From Streptomyces sp. HNM0575 (GTDB lineage: Bacteria; Actinomycetota; Actinomycetes; Streptomycetales; Streptomycetaceae): DNA of 64,000 nt. The DNA is taken from NCBI RefSeq assembly GCF_012726265.1, contig NZ_JAASAG010000005.1:186001-250000 (forward strand), given 5' to 3'. Positions 51,786-60,402 of this stretch are shown here, piece after piece (positions within the stretch are counted from its first letter, which is position 1; each line of letters starts with the position of its first letter). The notes beneath the pieces are model-generated. The model was not told where the DNA came from and ran no database searches. It worked only from the letters and a program-made list of their open reading frames with translations. The translations under genes and the position numbers were made by a program.

Positions 51786-51893
51786 CGAAGTTATTCGCGG
51801 CAGGCAGTATGTCCGGATTCCTCTCAATTACCCCGGCTTACATGCCTATTGGTAGTCACTCTCCGTAGTGACTTGTGGAGGGAGGTGGCGTAG

Positions 51894-52361
51894 GTGGATG
51901 CGGCGCATCTCATCAAGGCCACCCGGCACGCGCTCGCCGAGTGCGAGTCCGTGGAGGAGATCATCGCCGAATCATGGCAGGTGCAAGCGCTCGCGGGGGC
52001 GATCGGAAGCCATCTCGCGGCATACGGCCCGCGGTCGGTGCATGCGGAGGCGCTCGGCCTGAGCGAGGCCGGCACGCAACCGCGCCGCACGAGCGCGGGA
52101 TCCGGGGCGCGCACCGGCGAGACGCGCGAGGTGCGTGCCGACAAGCTCTCCCAGATCCAGGACCCGAGGAGCGCGCTGTCCGACCTGAGCGGGCTGCTGG
52201 CGGAGGCGGGCGTCGCCCTCGTGCTCGTGGCCGTCACCGCCCGCGAGGAAGGCCTGTATTGGGAGTGCATCGAAGCCATCGACGCCGCCGACGAGTCGGA
52301 GGACCACGTCTCGGGAATTCTGCGCAGGCTGGAGGCGCACGAGCACGGCCCGGCGGCATGA
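51894..52361 (+). CDS. DUF6099-family protein
   Basis: A protein of 155 residues from GTG 51894 preceded by GGAGGGAGG. It is helical: DAAHLIKATRHALAECESVEEIIAESWQVQALAGAIG at the start, a Thr/Arg-rich middle, and GLLAEAGVALVLVAVTAREEGLYWECIEAIDAADE near the end. It matches the DUF6099 family as I know it from Streptomyces. No function is known. It is on the same strand as its neighbours but not overlapping them. Confidence 0.75.
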   Translation: MDAAHLIKATRHALAECESVEEIIAESWQVQALAGAIGSHLAAYGPRSVHAEALGLSEAGTQPRRTSAGSGARTGETREVRADKLSQIQDPRSALSDLSGLLAEAGVALVLVAVTAREEGLYWECIEAIDAADESEDHVSGILRRLEAHEHGPAA

Positions 52362-52411
52362 ACTCCACGCACCCGCGCGACCCCGGAGGGACGTGAATCC
52401 GGTGAGGCAGG

Positions 52412-53341
52412 ATGGACGTCATGAGGCTGCGCGTATTCACCGAACCACAGCAGGGGGCGAGCTACGAGACGCTGCTGAGCGTCGCGAAGGCCGCCGAGGA
52501 ACTGGACTTCGACGCCTTCTACCGTTCCGACCACTACCTGACCATGGGCGGGGACGGTCTCCCCGGGCCGACCGACGCCTGGATCACCCTCGCCGGGCTG
52601 GCCCGTGAGACCAGCCGCATCAGGCTCGGCACGCTGATGACCGCCGCCACCTTCCGGCTGCCGGGCCCGCTCGCCATCCAGGTCGCGCAGGTCGACGCCA
52701 TGTCGGGCGGCCGGGTCGAACTGGGCCTGGGCACCGGCTGGTTCGAGCAGGAGCACACGGCGTACGGAATCCCGTTCCCGAAGGAGAAGTTCGGGCGGCT
52801 GGAGGAGCAGCTGGAGATCGTCACCGGGCTGTGGTCGACGCCGCAGGGCGAGAAGTTCAGCTACGACGGCAGGTACTACGCCCTGACGGACTCGCCCGCG
52901 CTTCCGAAACCGGCCCAGCCCAGGGTGCCGGTGCTCGTCGGCGGCTACGGCAAGGTCCGTACGCCCGCTCTCGCCGCCCGCTTCGCCGACGAGTTCAACA
53001 TCCCCTTCGCCTCGATCGAGGACACCGAGCAGCAGTTCGCGCGGGTGCGGGCCGCCGCGGAGAAGGCGGGCCGTCCGGCGGAGGACATCGTCCTCTCCAA
53101 CGCGCTCGTGGCGTGCGTGGGCAAGGACGACGCCGAGACCGCCCGCCGGGCCGCGGCCATCGGACGGGACGTGGAGGAGCTCAAGGAGAACGGCCTGGCC
53201 GGCTCGCCCGCCGAAGTCGTCGACAAGATCGGCCGCTATGCGCAGACCGGCTCCTCCCGCATCTACCTCCAGATCCTCGACCTGCACGACCTCGACCACC
53301 TCCGGCTGATCTCCGAACAGGTACGGACGCAGCTGACGTGA
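52412..53341 (+). CDS. F420-dependent LLM-class oxidoreductase
   Basis: A protein of 309 residues from ATG 52412 (ATG 52421 is nearly as good). Luciferase-like TIM barrel of the F420 type: LRVFTEPQQGASYETLL at strand 1, GLARETSRIRLGTLMTAATFR, the active-site loop VDAMSGGRVELGLGTGWFEQEH, and PRVPVLVGGYGKVRTPALAARFADEFN. The absence of an FMN-reductase partner and the GTLMT pattern favour coenzyme F420. Substrate unknown. Its stop overlaps the homocysteine methyltransferase start (GTGA), so the two are co-expressed. Confidence 0.88.
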   Translation: MDVMRLRVFTEPQQGASYETLLSVAKAAEELDFDAFYRSDHYLTMGGDGLPGPTDAWITLAGLARETSRIRLGTLMTAATFRLPGPLAIQVAQVDAMSGGRVELGLGTGWFEQEHTAYGIPFPKEKFGRLEEQLEIVTGLWSTPQGEKFSYDGRYYALTDSPALPKPAQPRVPVLVGGYGKVRTPALAARFADEFNIPFASIEDTEQQFARVRAAAEKAGRPAEDIVLSNALVACVGKDDAETARRAAAIGRDVEELKENGLAGSPAEVVDKIGRYAQTGSSRIYLQILDLHDLDHLRLISEQVRTQLT

Positions 53342-54306
53342 CCCGTCCCGCCGTTCCGCTGAGCACCGCGCTGGCCCGCGGCCCGCTCGTGCTGGACGGC
53401 GGGCTCTCCAACCAGCTGGAGGCCCAAGGCTGCGATCTGTCCGACGAGTTGTGGACGGCGCGGCTGCTGCGCGACGGTCCGGGGCAGATCGAGGCCGCGC
53501 ACGCCGCGTATGTACGTGCGGGCGCGCGGATGCTCATCACCGCCAGCTATCAGGCCTCCTTCGAGGGCTTCGCGAGAGCGGGCGCGGGGCGGCGCGAGGC
53601 GGCGGCGCTCTTCGGCCGCAGCGTCGCGCTGGCCCGCACGGCGGCTGGCCCGCACGAGGTGTGGGTCGCGGCATCGGTGGGGCCGTACGGCGCGGTCCGC
53701 GCGGACGGCGGCGAGTACCGCGGCCGGTACGGGCTGAGCGTGCGCGAGCTGGTCCGCTTCCACCGCCCGCGGATCGAGGCGCTGGCCGCGGCCGAGCCGG
53801 ACGTGCTCGCCCTGGAGACGGTCCCCGACGCCGACGAGGCGGAGGCGCTGCTGCGGGCCGCGGACGGCTGCGGCGTACCGGTGTGGCTGAGCTTCACCGT
53901 CGAGGGCGACCGCACCCGCGCGGGCCAACCCCTCGCGGACGCCTTCGCGTTGGCGGCCGGAGCGGACCAGGTCGTCGCGGTGGGCGTCAACTGCTGCGCC
54001 CCGGAAGACGTCGACCACGCCGTCGAGCTGGCGGCGGCCACGACGGGCAAACCGGTCGTGGCCTACCCCAACAGCGGCGAGCGCTGGGGCGGTTCCCCCG
54101 CGGCCGGCGCCCCGGAAGGCGGTGAGTCCGGCCGCGCATGGCACGGCACGAACACCTTCGCCGCCGGGCGCCCGGACACACAGGACGCCGCTGCGCCCCG
54201 GTCCTGGGCCCAAGGCTGGGCGGATCGGGGCGCACGGCTGATCGGCGGCTGCTGCCGTGTCGGTCCGGCTCAAGTCGCGGAGCTGGCACGGGAGTCGGCG
54301 TCCTGA
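53338..54306 (+). CDS. mmuM: homocysteine S-methyltransferase
   Basis: A protein of 322 residues from GTG 53338. It is a homocysteine methyltransferase-fold TIM barrel: LVLDGGLSNQLEAQGCDL at the start, GARMLITASYQASFEGF, and the zinc-binding cysteines in VGVNCCAPEDV and GGCCRVGP. Enzymes of this type move a methyl group from S-methylmethionine or S-adenosylmethionine to homocysteine, giving methionine. An insertion of about 30 Gly/Ala/Pro residues near residue 250 lengthens the usual loop. Translation is coupled to the upstream LLM gene, though no biochemical link is evident. Confidence 0.9.
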   Translation: MTRPAVPLSTALARGPLVLDGGLSNQLEAQGCDLSDELWTARLLRDGPGQIEAAHAAYVRAGARMLITASYQASFEGFARAGAGRREAAALFGRSVALARTAAGPHEVWVAASVGPYGAVRADGGEYRGRYGLSVRELVRFHRPRIEALAAAEPDVLALETVPDADEAEALLRAADGCGVPVWLSFTVEGDRTRAGQPLADAFALAAGADQVVAVGVNCCAPEDVDHAVELAAATTGKPVVAYPNSGERWGGSPAAGAPEGGESGRAWHGTNTFAAGRPDTQDAAAPRSWAQGWADRGARLIGGCCRVGPAQVAELARESAS

Positions 54307-54396
54307 CGTCCGGGGGAAGCGCAGGCCGGGCCATGTGCCCATGGATTCGGACTGCCGCAATCGACAGCGGACGACGTCCAGGTGCCGGCTCCCGTC

Positions 54397-55185
54397 TCAA
54401 CTCCCGCTGCGGGCTCCGGCGCTGTGGGCGACGGCCCATTCGAGCGAACGGCCCACGACCTCTTCCCAGCCCTTCTCCCCGACGGTGAAGTGCGACCTGC
54501 CCGGGAACTCCATGTAGTGGGTGACGCCGGACTTGTAGCGCCGGTGGTTCTCCTTGACCACGGACGCGGGGACCGTGCGGTCGGCGTCGCCCGCGACGAA
54601 CAGCAGCGGGGCGCGGTCCGCCTTGCGGTAGTCGACCCGAGTGGCGGCGCGCGGGGTGAAGTTGGCCAGCGCCGCCTGGAACAGCGGACGTGCCGGAGCG
54701 GGCACGTGGTGGTTCGACCAGGCCTCCCGGGCGTCCTCCTCGCTCAGGGCGTTGGCGAAGCCCCAGTGGAACTGCGCGGGAGTCAGCGGCACTCCCCGGT
54801 TCAGGTTGAACGGGTTGCCGACGGCGGGCAGCGCGGCACGAAGTTGCGCGGGCGGCAGTCCGAAGACGCCCTTGGTCTGCCCCGGGTGGATGGCGACACC
54901 CGCGGCGCCGAGCCCGCGGTCGAGCAGAAGCTGCGTCACCAGGCCGCCCACGGAGTGCCCCATGACGATGGGCGGCGTGTCCAGCCTGCTGATCAACTCG
55001 GCGTGGTGGTCGGTGACTTCGGTGACCCCGAGCCCGCCGACCAGTGACGGATGGGCGCGCAGCTCCTCGATGGGACGGTCCATGCGGGGCCAGGTCGGGG
55101 CGATGACCCTGTAGCCGCGGTCTTCCAGGTACGAGACCCAGTCGTGCCAGCTCAGCGGGGTCATCCAGAGGCCGTGTATGAGCAC
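54397..55185 (-). CDS. alpha/beta hydrolase divergent from TetR
   Basis: At least 262 residues. LIHGLWMTPLSWHDWV forms the oxyanion strand, MGHSVGGLVTQLLLD carries the nucleophile serine, LFVAGDADRTVP the Asp and PGRSHFTVGEKGWEE the His. GTG 55185 is the first standard start but cuts into the conserved first strand. The frame is open to a TAG at about 55225, with LSTTAPDTVV in front and AGGAG placed 9 nt before a CTG at 55212, so CTG is probably the real start, giving 271 residues. It is under likely control of the divergent TetR gene. Substrate unknown. Confidence 0.82.
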   Translation of the reverse strand: MLIHGLWMTPLSWHDWVSYLEDRGYRVIAPTWPRMDRPIEELRAHPSLVGGLGVTEVTDHHAELISRLDTPPIVMGHSVGGLVTQLLLDRGLGAAGVAIHPGQTKGVFGLPPAQLRAALPAVGNPFNLNRGVPLTPAQFHWGFANALSEEDAREAWSNHHVPAPARPLFQAALANFTPRAATRVDYRKADRAPLLFVAGDADRTVPASVVKENHRRYKSGVTHYMEFPGRSHFTVGEKGWEEVVGRSLEWAVAHSAGARSGS

Positions 55186-55230
55186 GACGGTGTCGGGCGC
55201 GGTGGTGCTCAGCGGTACCAGCTCCTAGGG

Positions 55231-55244
55231 AGAACGATCGGTCT
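55231..55244. promoter_or_regulatory. candidate TetR operator
   Basis: AGAACGATCGGTCT has the form AGA-N-CGATCG-N-TCT, palindromic at all but two positions. It lies in the short gap between the divergent hydrolase and TetR genes and just upstream of the hydrolase ribosome binding site. Confidence 0.6.
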
Positions 55245-55327
55245 TTCTCCTTACGCTATGTGCACCGCCGGCCACTGTCAACGCACTGTCAACGCAAGGA
55301 AGATCGGCTGTTCAGTACGGTGATGGC

Positions 55328-55948
55328 ATGAGTCCCGGATTCCCCGACACGGAGTCAGCAGCCAGTCCGTCCGCCCCCCGGGACCGGCTCCTGGCCACCG
55401 CGTCCGGACTGTTCTACGCGGAGGGCATCCACGCCGTCGGCGTCGAGCGCCTCATCACCGAGGCGAGAGTGACCCGTGCGACCTTCTACCGGCACTTCGG
55501 CGGCAAGGAGGAACTCGTCACGGCCTACCTGGAGGCACAGGACGGTGCGCTGCGCGCCCAGTACGACAAGGCGGCCCAACTGATCGACGAGCCCGCCGAC
55601 TTGCTTCGCGCGCTCGTCGTCGGCATCTCCGAGACGGTCTGCGGACCCGGCTTCCGCGGCTGTCCGTTCATCAACGCGGCGGCCGAGTACCCCGACCCCG
55701 GCACCCCGGTCCACCGCGCCGTTCTCGCTCACCGCACGTGGTTCCACACGACCCTGCTCGAACTCCTGGAGGCGGTCGGCCACCCGGACCCGCCCTGGGC
55801 GGCCCGCAGGCTCGTCATGATCCGGGACGGGGCCATGGTCGGCGGTTATCTGGACGACCGCGACGAGGTCGTCGGCTCACTGGCGACGGTCGTGGACGAA
55901 GTGCTCGCCTCCTGCCGCACGGGGGCGGGGGCCGACGGTCGCGAGTGA
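55328..55948 (+). CDS. TetR-family transcriptional regulator
   Basis: A 206-residue protein. N-terminal helix-turn-helix: DRLLATASGLFYAEGIHAVGVERLITEARVTRATFYRHFGGKEELV, with the standard YRHFGGKEEL signature after the recognition helix. The C-terminal ligand domain has two cysteines (TVCGPGFRGCPF). It is divergent from the alpha/beta hydrolase, with a shared candidate operator, so it probably represses that gene and itself and responds to the hydrolase substrate or a related compound. Confidence 0.9.
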   Translation: MSPGFPDTESAASPSAPRDRLLATASGLFYAEGIHAVGVERLITEARVTRATFYRHFGGKEELVTAYLEAQDGALRAQYDKAAQLIDEPADLLRALVVGISETVCGPGFRGCPFINAAAEYPDPGTPVHRAVLAHRTWFHTTLLELLEAVGHPDPPWAARRLVMIRDGAMVGGYLDDRDEVVGSLATVVDEVLASCRTGAGADGRE

Positions 55949-56102
55949 TGCGAGGGGCGCGAGGGGGTGCGGACTGCGGCGGCCGGGGGCGCGGGGAGTG
56001 CGGGCAGCGCGGCCGCCGTTCCGGCCGCTGCCCGGGACCTTGCTGTCCGGGACCTTGCGCAAACACTACGCGCGTCACGTCGACCTCGGAGAGGATGGAG
56101 AG

Positions 56103-57335
56103 ATGGGATTCCATGTCGACTCAGAGGCCGGACGGCTGCGCCGCGTCATCCTGCACCGTCCCGACCTGGAGCTGAAGCGGCTCACGCCGACGAACAAGGA
56201 CGACCTCCTCTTCGACGACGTGCTGTGGGTCCGCCGTGCCCGCCAGGAGCACGACGCCCTCGCGGACGCCCTGCGCGACCGCGGCGTCGCGGTGCACCTC
56301 TTCGGTGATCTGCTCTCCGAGACCCTCGCGATCCCGGAGGCCCGCGCCCTCGTACTGGACCGCGTCTTCCACGAGAACGAGTACGGGCCGCTCGCCACGG
56401 CCCATCTCCGCGCCGCCTTCGACCGGTTGCCGGCGAAGGAGCTGGCCGAGGCGCTGGTCGGCGGCATGACCAAGCGCGAGTTCCTGGAGGGGCACGAGGA
56501 GCCCGCCTCCGTCCGCTTCCACGTGATGGATCTCGACGACTTCCTGCTCGCCCCGCTTCCCAACCACCTCTTCACGCGCGACACCTCCGCGTGGGTCTAC
56601 GACGGCGTCTCCATCAACGCGATGCGCTGGCCCGCCCGACAGCGCGAGACCGTGCACTTCGAGGCGATCTACCACCATCACCCGCTCTTCGCCGGGCCGG
56701 AGAGCCCCGCGTTCAACGTGTGGTCTGAGGGCCAGGGCGCTTATCCGTCCACCATCGAGGGCGGGGACGTGCTGGTCATCGGCTCGGGCGCGGTGCTGAT
56801 CGGGATGAGCGAGCGTACGACGCCGCAGGCCGTGGAGATGCTCGCGCGCGGGCTGTTCGCGGCGGGCTCGGCCCGTACGATCGTCGCGCTCGACATGCCG
56901 AAGCGGCGGGCGTTCATGCACCTCGACACCGTGATGACGATGGTCGACGGCGACACCTTCACGCAGTACGAGGGGCTGGGCATGCTCCGCTCGTACACCA
57001 TCGAGCCCGGCGGCAGCGCCAACGAGCTGAAGGTCACGGACCACCCGCCGGAGCACATGCACCGTGCCGTCGCGGCGGCCCTGGGCCTCGACCACGTCCG
57101 GGTCCTCACGCCCACGCAGGACGTGCACTCCGCGGAGCGCGAGCAGTGGGACGACGGGTGCAACGTGCTGGCGCTGGAGCCCGGCGTCGTGCTCGCCTAC
57201 GAGCGCAACGTCACCACGAACACGCACCTGCGCAAGCAGGGCATCGAGGTGCTGGAGATCCCCGGCAGCGAGCTGGGCCGGGGCAGGGGCGGTCCCCGGT
57301 GCATGAGCTGCCCGGTGGAGAGGGACCCGGTCTGA
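56103..57335 (+). CDS. arcA: arginine deiminase
   Basis: A protein of 410 residues from ATG 56103 (GGAG upstream). Family landmarks: SEAGRLRRVILHRPDLELKRLTP, LPNHLFTRDTSAWVYDGV with the catalytic Asp region, IEGGDVLVIG, FMHLDTVMTMVDGDTF with catalytic His and Asp, and GGPRCMSCP with nucleophile Cys400. It converts arginine to citrulline and ammonia. An ornithine carbamoyltransferase gene follows after 193 bp, but no carbamate kinase or arginine/ornithine antiporter is nearby, so the full energy-yielding pathway would need genes elsewhere. Confidence 0.94.
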   Translation: MGFHVDSEAGRLRRVILHRPDLELKRLTPTNKDDLLFDDVLWVRRARQEHDALADALRDRGVAVHLFGDLLSETLAIPEARALVLDRVFHENEYGPLATAHLRAAFDRLPAKELAEALVGGMTKREFLEGHEEPASVRFHVMDLDDFLLAPLPNHLFTRDTSAWVYDGVSINAMRWPARQRETVHFEAIYHHHPLFAGPESPAFNVWSEGQGAYPSTIEGGDVLVIGSGAVLIGMSERTTPQAVEMLARGLFAAGSARTIVALDMPKRRAFMHLDTVMTMVDGDTFTQYEGLGMLRSYTIEPGGSANELKVTDHPPEHMHRAVAAALGLDHVRVLTPTQDVHSAEREQWDDGCNVLALEPGVVLAYERNVTTNTHLRKQGIEVLEIPGSELGRGRGGPRCMSCPVERDPV

Positions 57336-57449
57336 GCGGTCCCGGTCTGAGCGGTCCCGGTCCGAGCGGCCGGACCGGAGGCGACGGATTGGAGCCGACG
57401 GGCCGGAGCCGCGGACCGGACGGGGCCGGAGCGGCAGCGCAACCGCATC

Positions 57450-57482
57450 GCATAGAGATTCGAGCCGAAGTATAGAATTCCA
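57450..57482. promoter_or_regulatory. possible ArgR (ARG-box) operator
   Basis: GCATAGAGATTCGA and GTATAGAATTCCA form two similar elements with centres about 20 bp apart, 50-75 bp before the ornithine carbamoyltransferase start. Each resembles half-sites of the consensus TGAATwwwwATTCA. The A/T-rich patch stands out from its surroundings. Confidence 0.35.
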
Positions 57483-57528
57483 TGGTCGGAGTCAGTCAGC
57501 CCTGCCAGCGACCTAGGAGCCCTTCCTC

Positions 57529-58551
57529 ATGGCGACAGATCTCACGGGCCGCCACTTCCTCAAGGAACTGGACTTCTCCCCCGAGGAGTTCCGTCACTTG
57601 ATCGACCTGGCCGCCGAGCTGAAGGTGGCCAAGAACGCGGGCGCCGAGCAGCAGCGACTGCGGGGCCGCAACATCGCGCTGGTCTTCGAGAAGACCTCCA
57701 CTCGCACCCGCTGCGCCTTCGAGGTCGCCGCCGCCGACCAGGGCGCGGGCACCACCTATCTCGATCCGGGCGGCTCTCAGCTCGGGCACAAGGAGTCCGT
57801 ACGCGACACCGCGCGGGTGCTGGGCCGTATGTACGACGGAATCGAGTACCGCGGCAGCGGGCAGGCGGTGGTCGAGGAGCTCGCCGCCTATGCGGGCGTC
57901 CCCGTCTACAACGGGCTGACCGACGACTGGCACCCCACGCAGATGCTCGCCGACGTCCTCACCATGACCGAGCACTGCGCCAAGCCGCTCGACGGCACCG
58001 CCTTCGCCTACCTCGGCGACGCCCGCAACAACATGGGCAACTCCTACCTGGTCACCGGCGCCCTGCTCGGCATGGACGTACGCGTCGTCGCCCCGCGCGC
58101 GCTGTGGCCCGAGCCGTCCGTCGTCTCGCGCGCACGCGAGGTGGCGGCCCGTACCGGGGCGCGCATATCGCTCACCGACGACGTCGAAGAGGGCGTGGTG
58201 GCGGCCGACTTCGTCGCCACCGACGTATGGGTGTCGATGGGGGAGCCCAAGGAGGTCTGGGACGAGCGGATCGCGCTGCTGCGCCCGTACGCCGTGACCA
58301 TGGACGTACTGCGCGCCACCGGCAATCCGGACGTGAAGTTCCTGCACTGCCTGCCCGCGTTCCACGATCTGGGCACGGCGGTCGGCCGGGAGATCCACGA
58401 GCGGCACGGCTTGGACTTCCTGGAGGTGGCGGACGACGTCTTCGAATCGGCCGCGCACTCCGTGGTCTTCGACGAGGCGGAGAACCGGATGCACACCATC
58501 AAGGCGGTGCTGGTCGCGACGCTCGCGGGCGGGGGTGGGGGCGGGGCGTAG
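57529..58551 (+). CDS. arcB: ornithine carbamoyltransferase
   Basis: A 340-residue protein, the length of catabolic-type enzymes rather than the shorter anabolic ones. Carbamoyl-phosphate site FEKTSTRTRCAFEV, the linking DDWHPTQMLADVLTM with HPTQ, and the ornithine site FLHCLPAFHDLGT are intact. The enzyme joins ornithine with carbamoyl phosphate, or splits citrulline in the reverse direction. The location after arginine deiminase favours the catabolic role (arcB), although argF cannot be excluded. A possible ARG-box lies upstream. The last residues are a short Gly run. Confidence 0.92.
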   Translation: MATDLTGRHFLKELDFSPEEFRHLIDLAAELKVAKNAGAEQQRLRGRNIALVFEKTSTRTRCAFEVAAADQGAGTTYLDPGGSQLGHKESVRDTARVLGRMYDGIEYRGSGQAVVEELAAYAGVPVYNGLTDDWHPTQMLADVLTMTEHCAKPLDGTAFAYLGDARNNMGNSYLVTGALLGMDVRVVAPRALWPEPSVVSRAREVAARTGARISLTDDVEEGVVAADFVATDVWVSMGEPKEVWDERIALLRPYAVTMDVLRATGNPDVKFLHCLPAFHDLGTAVGREIHERHGLDFLEVADDVFESAAHSVVFDEAENRMHTIKAVLVATLAGGGGGGA

Positions 58552-58583
58552 GCCGCGGCGCGCGGCGGCGGCTTCCACATCAT

Positions 58584-58690
<107 letters not shown>

Positions 58691-58711
58691 TTCGCTGTCT
58701 TCAGCCGGTCC

Positions 58712-58770
58712 CGCCGTGCCTCAGCCGTTCTCGCCGTGCCTCAGCCGTTCTCGCCGTGTCTCAGCCGTTC
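58712..58770. repeat. 20-bp tandem repeat at the 3' end of ltrA-like gene
   Basis: CGCCGTGCCTCAGCCGTTCT at 58712 and 58732, and a third slightly changed copy at 58752 that includes the stop codon of the minus-strand gene. Confidence 0.85.
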
Positions 58771-60053
58771 CCGGCGTCGCGTGCGGCGATGCCGTCGAGC
58801 ATCCGGCGCTGGTGCCGGTGGCCGACCGTCTCGTAGCCGACCACGGTGACGAAGGGGGCGGCCATCACCACCAGAAGGCACACCGCGATCGAGACGCCGG
58901 CCGCGGCCAGTCCCGCCGCGACGGCCAGCACCGCGAGCGTGGCGGAGATCAGCAGCAGGTGGAAGGGGTCGGCGGACAGCAGCAGCGTGTGCAGCAGGTA
59001 GACCATCAGCAGGTAGAGGGCGACCGGCAGCGCCAGGGACAGCACCACTGGAACCGGGCCCAGGTGCGCGTGGTGCTCCAGATGCAGTCCCGCCACATGC
59101 AGCCCGGCACCGGCGCCGGCGATCCCGAAGAAGAGCGGGATGTGGCCGTAGCCGAAGAGGTATCCGCGGCCCCGGCGGTGGACCAGCACGTCCGCGAAGG
59201 GCGTCGCGAAGTACGTCCACCACATGCCGAAGGTCAGCCCGACACCGGCGACGACGACGGCGATCGCCTTTCCGCTCCAGTGAGTTCCGGTCGCGCCGCC
59301 GAGTAGGTCGCCGGACGAGGCGACGGTGCCGACCACCCCCTCGCCGAGGGTGATGATCGCGAAGAGGCTGTAGCGCTCGGCGACATGGTGGGGGTGCCAG
59401 GGCGTCCCGCCGGCACTGCCCTGGGTGAACACGGGCAGCAGCAGCTCCAGCGCGCCGAGGACGGCGATGGCGACGATCACGACCTGGAGCGGCGGCTCCG
59501 TGAATCCGATCGCGACCCACCCGAACTGCGCGATCGCGGTCCAGCGGATGTTCGCCAGCCCGACCGTCCGGTACGAACGTGACCCCCTGGCCACTCGCCA
59601 CCACTGCGCCACCATCGCGATGCGCATCACCACGTAGCCGAGCACCATGATCCGCAGATCGAGCTGTTCGCCCTCGTCGACGGAGTGGAACATCGCCGGA
59701 AGCCCGAGAGCGAGCACGACGACCCCGACCATCTGCAACATCGTCAGTGCCCGGTGCAGCCAGTCGTCCGTGCCGAACGCGGACGCGAACCAGCTGAAGT
59801 TGATCCACGCGACGCTGATGGCGAACATCGCCAGCGCGAACGCCGCGACGGCCTGCGCGGGGTGCCCCTCGGCGAGCATCTCCGCGAAGTGGTTCGCCGC
59901 GGTGTTGACGGCGACCACGAAGGTCAGGTCGAACAGCAGCTCCAGGGGCGTGGCGGCCCGTCCGCTCTCCTCCGGGTCACGGCCCCGCACCGGAACGAGG
60001 CGGTGTGCGAGTCCGCCCTCGCGGGGGCCGTCGGTGTGTTGAGAGTTGCCCAT
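58761..60053 (-). CDS. LtrA-family (low temperature requirement A) membrane protein
   Basis: A protein of 430 residues from ATG 60053; an in-frame ATG at 60062 would add three. About 11 membrane helices. Family landmarks include TPLELLFDLTFVVAVNTAANHF near the start, HPHHVAERYSLFAIITLGEGVVG in the middle (E-R-x-x-x-F-x-I-I-x-L-G-E), and FGYGHIPLFFGIAGAGAGLH. LtrA proteins are widespread in actinobacteria; the name comes from a cold-growth phenotype in Listeria, and the transported or modified molecule is unknown. It ends in a tandem repeat. Confidence 0.88.
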   Translation of the reverse strand: MGNSQHTDGPREGGLAHRLVPVRGRDPEESGRAATPLELLFDLTFVVAVNTAANHFAEMLAEGHPAQAVAAFALAMFAISVAWINFSWFASAFGTDDWLHRALTMLQMVGVVVLALGLPAMFHSVDEGEQLDLRIMVLGYVVMRIAMVAQWWRVARGSRSYRTVGLANIRWTAIAQFGWVAIGFTEPPLQVVIVAIAVLGALELLLPVFTQGSAGGTPWHPHHVAERYSLFAIITLGEGVVGTVASSGDLLGGATGTHWSGKAIAVVVAGVGLTFGMWWTYFATPFADVLVHRRGRGYLFGYGHIPLFFGIAGAGAGLHVAGLHLEHHAHLGPVPVVLSLALPVALYLLMVYLLHTLLLSADPFHLLLISATLAVLAVAAGLAAAGVSIAVCLLVVMAAPFVTVVGYETVGHRHQRRMLDGIAARDAGNG

Positions 60054-60402
60054 GCGGAGCATGGTGCCCCATGGGCGGGACGCCGACGGGTGCCGCCCGG
60101 TGCGCTCCGTGGCGGCCCGTTGGACGCGGGCGGCTCCGACGTCGCGACGGCCGCGACGGCTGCGACAGGGTCGGGCCGCACGTACGGCTCGGGCCACTGC
60201 GGCACACGTTCCGCGGCAACGGCGCCCGCCCGCTTTGGCCGGAGTCCGGCGGCCCGGCGACGGCTTGGGCCCGCATGTTCCGCTCCCCGGCTACGACTTC
60301 GGCCGTGACGGCACCGCACGGTGCGCCACCACGCCGGGGTCCGGCGGCATCGCGACGGCCCCGCTCCGAACGTCGGCCCGTACCGGCCGCTCACGGCCCG
60401 GC
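60054..60402. other. intergenic region upstream of ltrA-like gene
   Basis: About 350 bp between two minus-strand genes. No gene, terminator or clear operator was found. Long open frames here are frame shadows of high-GC DNA. Confidence 0.4.
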
